From Cordilura impudica (lineage: Eukaryota; Arthropoda; Insecta; Diptera; Scathophagidae), in NCBI GenBank assembly GCA_963682025.1, contig OY821518.1:304767429-304831428 (forward strand): a stretch of 64,000 bases of DNA. Direction: 5' to 3'. The notes beneath the pieces were generated by a model. That model had not been told where the DNA came from. It was given only the letters and a program-made list of their open reading frames with translations, and ran no database searches. The number at the start of each line of letters is the position of its first letter. Within the stretch, counting starts at the first letter, position 1. The position numbers were made by a program, and so were the translations under genes. Shown one piece after another: positions 59,157 through 64,000 of the stretch.

Positions 59157-59885
59157 AAACACAACTGGGACGAACGACGAATTTTTCGTTCCGAATATTC
59201 GACGAATTTTTCGTTCCGAATATTCGTCGTCAGAAATATAACACATCTGTGTATATGAAAATACACACAATCAGAACTCTGCGATAGGTTTATTTCTATT
59301 TCTTACGCCGATGAACGACGAATAAATGGGTGTAGAGTGGCCGTATTTTATTTTAGTTTGTTTCAGCAAATAAACTTATTTCTGTCTTTAAGAATTGTTT
59401 TATTTTATATTTTATTAACTACTTATAAGTTAAATAAAATCTATTTTTAATTATATAATTTTCTTTTACATAGCTTTTTGTTAATATTTATTCTTTTTCG
59501 TTTAGTGCTTCTTTTTTTTTTTTAATATGGTCACACTATCAGCTGCAACATGTAAACAAAAATTACATAAAATTAATTTATTAATGAAAATTGATGTAAT
59601 TTTTTCGAAATTAAAAAATTAAACGCTACCGTAAAAAAATAAAGGCTTTTACCATCGTGAACATGATGTTTACAATTGTAATAACTCGTTCAAAATTAAA
59701 AATTCTGTTATTCATATTTTTCCAATATTTATTTATGTATATAAATTTCAAACAATTTTAAATGACGTTACAGCTGTTATGTAAATTCGTCGTAATTGTA
59801 TTTCATTCGACGAATTTACGCAACGAATTGGTGCTGACAAATTCGTCGAGCTGTGCGAAATTCGTCGTTCGTCCCAATTGTGTTT
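59157..59885. repeat. Inner inverted-repeat module of D2
   Basis: Same 730-base module as in D1, with arms ACACAACTGGGACGAACGA and the complement of ACACAATTGGGACGAACGA. Confidence 0.65.
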
Positions 59886-60647
59886 CCACCTATAACATGT
59901 TTGAAAATCAAAAATGAAATATGAAAAATAAAATTCGAAAAATGAAAAATAAAAAATAAAAATGAAAAATAAAAAATTCAAAATGAAAACTGGACACTAA
60001 AAATTAAAAAATAAAAAATAAAAAGTTCAAAATGAAAAGTGAAAATTTAAAAACGAAAAATTAAAGATGATATATAAAAAATTAAAAACGCAAAGTGACA
60101 AACAAAAAATGAAAAATAAAAAGTAAAAATTTAAAAAGAAAAAATGAAAAATTAAAATTAAAATACGAAAAATGAAAACTGAAAAAAAAGTGAAAAGTGA
60201 AAAATGAAAAATGAAAGATGAAAAATAAGAAATGAAAAATGAAAAAATGAAAAATAAAAATGAAAAATAAAAAATGAGAAATAAAAAATAACAAATTTAA
60301 AATAACAAATGAATAATGAAAAATTTAGAATAAAAAATAAGAAATAAAAAATGGAAAATAAAAAACAAAAAAATAAAAAATAAAAATTAAAAAATTAAAA
60401 ATAAAAAATGAAAGAAGCAAAATAGAATATGAAAAATGAAAAGTGAGAAACGAAAAATGAATAATGGAAAATGAAACAACTAATTACAAAAAATTAAAAA
60501 TAAAAAATGAAAAAAAAAAATAAAAAATGAAACAACAAAAATAAAAAATTAAAAACGAAAAATGAAAAACGTAAAATTAAAAATTAACTGGTTGAAATAA
60601 TAAATACTTTTATATTAGCAGAGCTTCTGCAGTTGATTGCTATAAGT

Positions 60648-62820
60648 CAGGTATGGCCAACAAGTAGATCGCGATCGACTGTGCAAAAAACTTACATAAG
60701 CAAATTTTGGGCGTCCCTGCATTAGAGCTTTCAGATAGTGTCAATTGTTGTTAAATTCACTGCTGTGCAAAAAAGTAAGTACTTTTTTCTTTCTATGTTT
60801 TGTATTAATTTTAACTATTTGTATACATTTTTTGCATTTTAGTATCCATACAAATGAGTAGCAAACCCAAAAAGTCTAAGACTTACCATTTTCACGAAGA
60901 ATGGGAGCTTAATTACTTTTTTACCATGGTGAATGATAAATGTTGTTGCCTAATATGCAACGTTTCCGTAACTGTTCCTAAAAAGGGTAATCTTGAGAGG
61001 CATTTTTTAACTTTACATAAAAATTATCAAACAAATTACCCACAAAATAGTGACATAAGAAAAAATAAAATTAGGGATCTTAGGGCTCAATTAAAAGCCC
61101 AACAAAATGCTTTTAAAAAGCCCATGTTGCAATCACGTGCGGTAACTCTTGCATCATTCAAAGTTAGCCATATTTTAGCAAAAAAATGTAAACCGTTTTC
61201 TGATGGGGAATTCATAAAAGAAGCTTTCTTGGAAATGTCAGATTCGCTTTTCAATGATTTCAAAAACAAGGCTGAAATAAATGCTGCAATAAAAAATCTA
61301 CAATTATCTCGAAATTCTGTGATGCGACGGATTGAGAAAATGAGTGAAAATATAAGAGAACAGTTATATAACGACATTAAAGGATGTTCTTGTTTTTCCC
61401 TTCAATTGGATGAATGCACGGATATACGTGATACAGCACAATTGCTCATTTATATTCGTATGGTTTTTCAAGATAATACATCAAAAGAAGAATTATTGGG
61501 TATGATTTCTCTGAAAGGAAGGACTAGAGGCGTAGATATATTCAACTCGTTTAAAAACTTTGTCAATAATTTGAAACTAGCAATTTGTAAATTAGTTTCA
61601 ATGACAACGGACGGAGCAGCAGCAATGATTGGCCGTAAAAATGGATTTATCACTCTGTGCCAGCATGATGACGAATTCCCAAGTTTTTTGAGCTTCCACT
61701 GCATAATTCACCAACAAGTGTTAGCTAGCAAAAGACTAAATACAAAGGAAATAATGGACACTGCATTTAAAATTGTCAATTCGATTCGAGGCAGTTCACT
61801 CAAGCGGCGTCTCTTCCAATTGCAACTTGATGAAGTACAACCAGAATTATTATTACATACCGAAGTCAGGTGGCTTAGTAGAAGTAAATTCATGCAACGA
61901 TTTCGCGATTTATTACCTGAGATAAAAGTTTTTCTCGGAGAGCAAGATCAAGAATGCGCAAATTTAAATGATGAATCTTGGCTCAGTGATTTAGCGTTTC
62001 TTTACAGATTTTACGTCGATATTAAGTGATTTAAATTTAGAATTGCAAGGAAAAAATAAGACAATAATTGAAATGATCAGTAGCGTTAATGCATACAAAT
62101 CAAAATTTATTATGTTAATAGAAGATCTTCAACAAAGTAATTTAAATAACTTTCCAAATATGTCCGATCACTTACAATAACATCAAAATTGTAATTATAA
62201 CATTGAAAAATACATTGCAGAAATTAAAAAGGTGATTGATAATTTTGAGATCAGATTTCAAGATTTTGAAAAAGTTAAAGATATTGTGCAGTATCTGTAT
62301 TTTCCTTTTAAAAGGGATTTAAATGTAAAAGATATTGCCGCAAAAATTTCAGACACCTTTCATATGAAAAAAAAAACGCATTAGAAAACGAAATTTTAAC
62401 CATGCAAAACAATTTAATCCTACAATCCAAAGAACTTGATGACTTTTGGAAATTTGTTAATAGGGAAACATATCCAAATATCACAAAATGTAACGAATTT
62501 ATAAATTCATGTTTTGGGTCCACATACTTATGTGAATCTGCTTTTTCTTATTTGAAATTTACAAAAAATAAACATCGTTCCCTATTAACGGATTCCCATA
62601 CAGAAGACTCACTAAAATTAGCTTTGTCTGCATACACACCGAATTATGAACGGTTGGTTGAAGATATGCAGACGCAAACCTCCCATTAGTTAAAATTAAT
62701 ATGTATTTTTTTCAAGTAATAAATACGATTAATAAAAATTATCAAGTTGGTTTTACTCTGTAGATCGCGACACATTTTTGAGATAAAAAGTCGATCTTAG
62801 GCACATACAAGTTGGCCATA
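60648..62820 (+). mobile_element. hAT transposon K nested in D2
   Basis: Left end CAGGTATGGCCAAC with subterminal TAGATCGCGATCGA; right end TAGATCGCGA ... GTTGGCC. The left flank CTATAAGT (60640-60647) would be the 8-base target duplication; only ATAAGT remains on the right. D1 shows the empty site GATTGCTATAAGTGATACC (39332-39350). About ten bases, the right TIR tip plus part of the duplication, were lost after insertion. Confidence 0.85.
60854..62689 (+). pseudogene. hAT transposase (GTF2IRD2/ZBED-like), frameshifted
   Basis: Cut-and-paste hAT transposase. The first 391 codons (60854-62029) are open. A BED-type zinc finger has C32-x2-C35 and H50-x4-H55. The catalytic core has Q-L-D-E-C-T-D with Asp at about 186 and M-T-T-D-G-A-A-A-M with Asp at about 253, then C-I-I-H-Q-Q (the hAT C/H block) and E-V-R-W-L-S-R. 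The frame is lost near 62003 (one base shift), meets TAA at 62178-62180 and shifts again in the A-run near 62370-62380. The last part (62402-62689) carries G-S-T-Y-L-C-E-S-A-F-S with the catalytic Glu and the dimerisation block. D-T-A-Q-L-L-I-Y-I-R and the finger fit the branch that gave rise to vertebrate GTF2IRD2-like genes (from memory). ATG 60854 is in good context just inside the element. Three lesions in a nearly full-length frame suggest moderate age. Confidence 0.82.
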
Positions 62821-62882
62821 AGTGATACCTAGATGACGCTTTTTGTTTGATTTTATAAAAGTGATCGGATTCCCATGATTTT

Positions 62883-64000
62883 TTATGTTTAGAATGTAAG
62901 TTCCAAAATTATTTGATATATATGATTCTATAAATCACCACTAAAATCCTCTTTCTGTATTTTCTTGGAACAAAAACAACAAAAACTATTAATATCGACC
63001 TTAAAAGCTTGCGTTACAGTCATAAATCAGTCTTTCGTCATCAGTAAATAGTTTCGCAACATAATCTCTTCCGCAACATTGTCTCTCAACTCGAATACAG
63101 CAGAATTGCTGCAGATGTCCTTTTATATACTCCGGCGGCTTCATTTATATTTTTGTGCTAATTAAAATCTCGGGTAATTTTGCAGTATACGATTTCCTGA
63201 CGATTAAGCAGTTCAATTTTTGCAAAAGAGATTCCAGCTCGGATCTCTTTGTTCAATTCCCTTGACATAATTAACAAATAATTTCCAATCAAGCGATCAC
63301 TTAAACTTTGCTCGTTTTGAAAATAATGCCTCGGTTGAAAAGATGAAAATGAACATCAATTAAAGTTCATGGGACAGTTAATTTGACACGTTTTTTGAAG
63401 GACGACTTCTGACAAAAAGACACAAAGTCAGCAGATTCATTGATGTGTAAGACAGAAGTCAATACAATCCAGTGGAATATATTTCATTAGTATGCCTTGT
63501 TTCTACTTTATGATAATGTAACATACACACCAATGAATGAAATGGTCGGCTGTATTTAGACATTCATACGTATAAAACGAACCAACTAAACTAACCAAAC
63601 GACGTTTTTTGTTTACTGGCTGCAGGCGATACAGTGAGCAAGCAATCAACAACTCAAATTTAACAAAGCATTACACAATAAAATATGTTAACACAAAAAA
63701 AAAAAGAGGAAGAAGAAGAATATCAATAAAAAAGAGAAACTGAAACAACAAGGCAAAATATTATGCCCGTAAAACTGTTGTGATTAGAAGAACAACAGAA
63801 ATAACAACAACAGCAGCTGGTAGGATGAAACAAATAAACACAAAAATGTTGACATTTTGTTGAGTGCAATAGCAGCAGCAACAGTAATTGTTGAAGCAAA
63901 AATATTAAAACTGCACACACACACACACATAGAGTAAAAAATTAATTATTTACGTAACTGACTGAAATGAGCACAAATAACAAAAAATACAAGAAAGGAC
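62883..64000. other. Unannotated stretch with short simple repeats
   Basis: CAA/CAG-rich segment near 63790-63835 and 63870-63895, and a (CA)n run at 63913-63928. The composition differs from the rest of the window and could be the edge of a gene's untranslated or upstream region, but no exon is supported. Confidence 0.4.

Larger units (their letters stand above)
59012..62882 (+). mobile_element. Family D element, copy D2
   Basis: Left end GATGTGTAAACATCTATACG, inner inverted-repeat module (59157-59885), A-rich minisatellite (about 59900-60595), then AACTGGTTGAAATAATAAAT and GCAGAGC. Interrupted by hAT element K at 60648. Relative to D1 the far right lacks about 45 bases containing the terminal palindrome: GTGATCGG follows AAAAGT directly. 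A 24-base GAATTTTTCGTTCCGAATAT-type word is tandemly doubled near 59180-59225, single in D1. Confidence 0.72.

Noticed and set aside
60082..60294. 70-codon Phe-rich frame, also at 36148-36465 and 59748-59981
   Set aside because: Antisense reading of AAAAATGAAAAA minisatellite DNA.
63913..63928. (CA)n run as a regulatory element
   Set aside because: An ordinary microsatellite; no supporting context.

Overview
The window is eukaryotic, AT-rich, non-coding DNA made almost entirely of transposable elements and simple repeats. The content points to a higher fly (Diptera, probably a calyptrate such as a blowfly or house-fly relative). It holds interspersed repeats with a (GACG)n microsatellite core like the dipteran mini-me/DINE group, Helitron-like elements with tandem-repeat cores, jockey- and CR1-type LINE fragments, Tc1/mariner, hAT and piggyBac remnants, and a Penelope-like element. 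The species call is inference. I find no convincing host gene, RNA gene, CRISPR array or prokaryotic signal.

Layout. 0-3 kb: two small inverted-repeat elements, a family A copy, a Helitron fragment and the tail of a family D element. 2.8-3.9 kb: a dead Tc1/mariner transposon. 5.05-6.84 kb: a broken CR1-like LINE. 7.25-8.06 kb: family A. 8.56-9.61 kb: TIR element B1 carrying nested element I. 10.0-10.4 kb: Helitron-like C1. 11.2-12.2 kb: a second dead Tc1/mariner. 12.9-13.7 kb: family A. 14.75-17.27 kb: a nest of family G (with C2 inside), an old A copy (with MITE H inside) and C3. 18.3-20.7 kb: a 2.4-kb DNA transposon with a decayed DDE-type transposase. 21.2-22.5 and 30.7-31.5 kb: two fold-back elements (family E), each with a perfect 8-bp target duplication. 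25.36-26.96 kb: a Helitron-like element with a 142-bp tandem array. 31.6-33.3 kb: an AT-rich minisatellite. 35.4-39.45 and 59.0-62.9 kb: two copies of a large family D element. D1 holds a 2.2-kb Helitron; D2 holds a hAT transposon with a broken transposase. 40.4-41.0 kb: B2 with C4 inside. 43.3-44.3 kb: the 3' end of a CR1-like LINE. 46.7-51.6 kb: element J, with inverted arms of about 1 kb and an 8-bp target duplication, containing a family A copy and a jockey reverse transcriptase (RT) frame open for 431 codons. 51.96-53.5 kb: a rearranged Penelope-like element. 53.6-54.8 kb: a piggyBac fossil flanked by TTAA.

Nothing here works together as a pathway. The biology is layered insertion. Several insertions can be read against an empty site in a paralogous copy within the same window: the Helitron in D1 against D2, the hAT in D2 against D1, element I in B1 against B1's own internal duplicate, and C4 in B2 against B1. 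These give exact junctions and an order of events. Nearly all transposase and RT frames are broken; the jockey RT at 49.0-50.3 kb is the exception.

All homology statements come from recognising family motifs by eye; no database search was run. Element names A to L are labels used only here.
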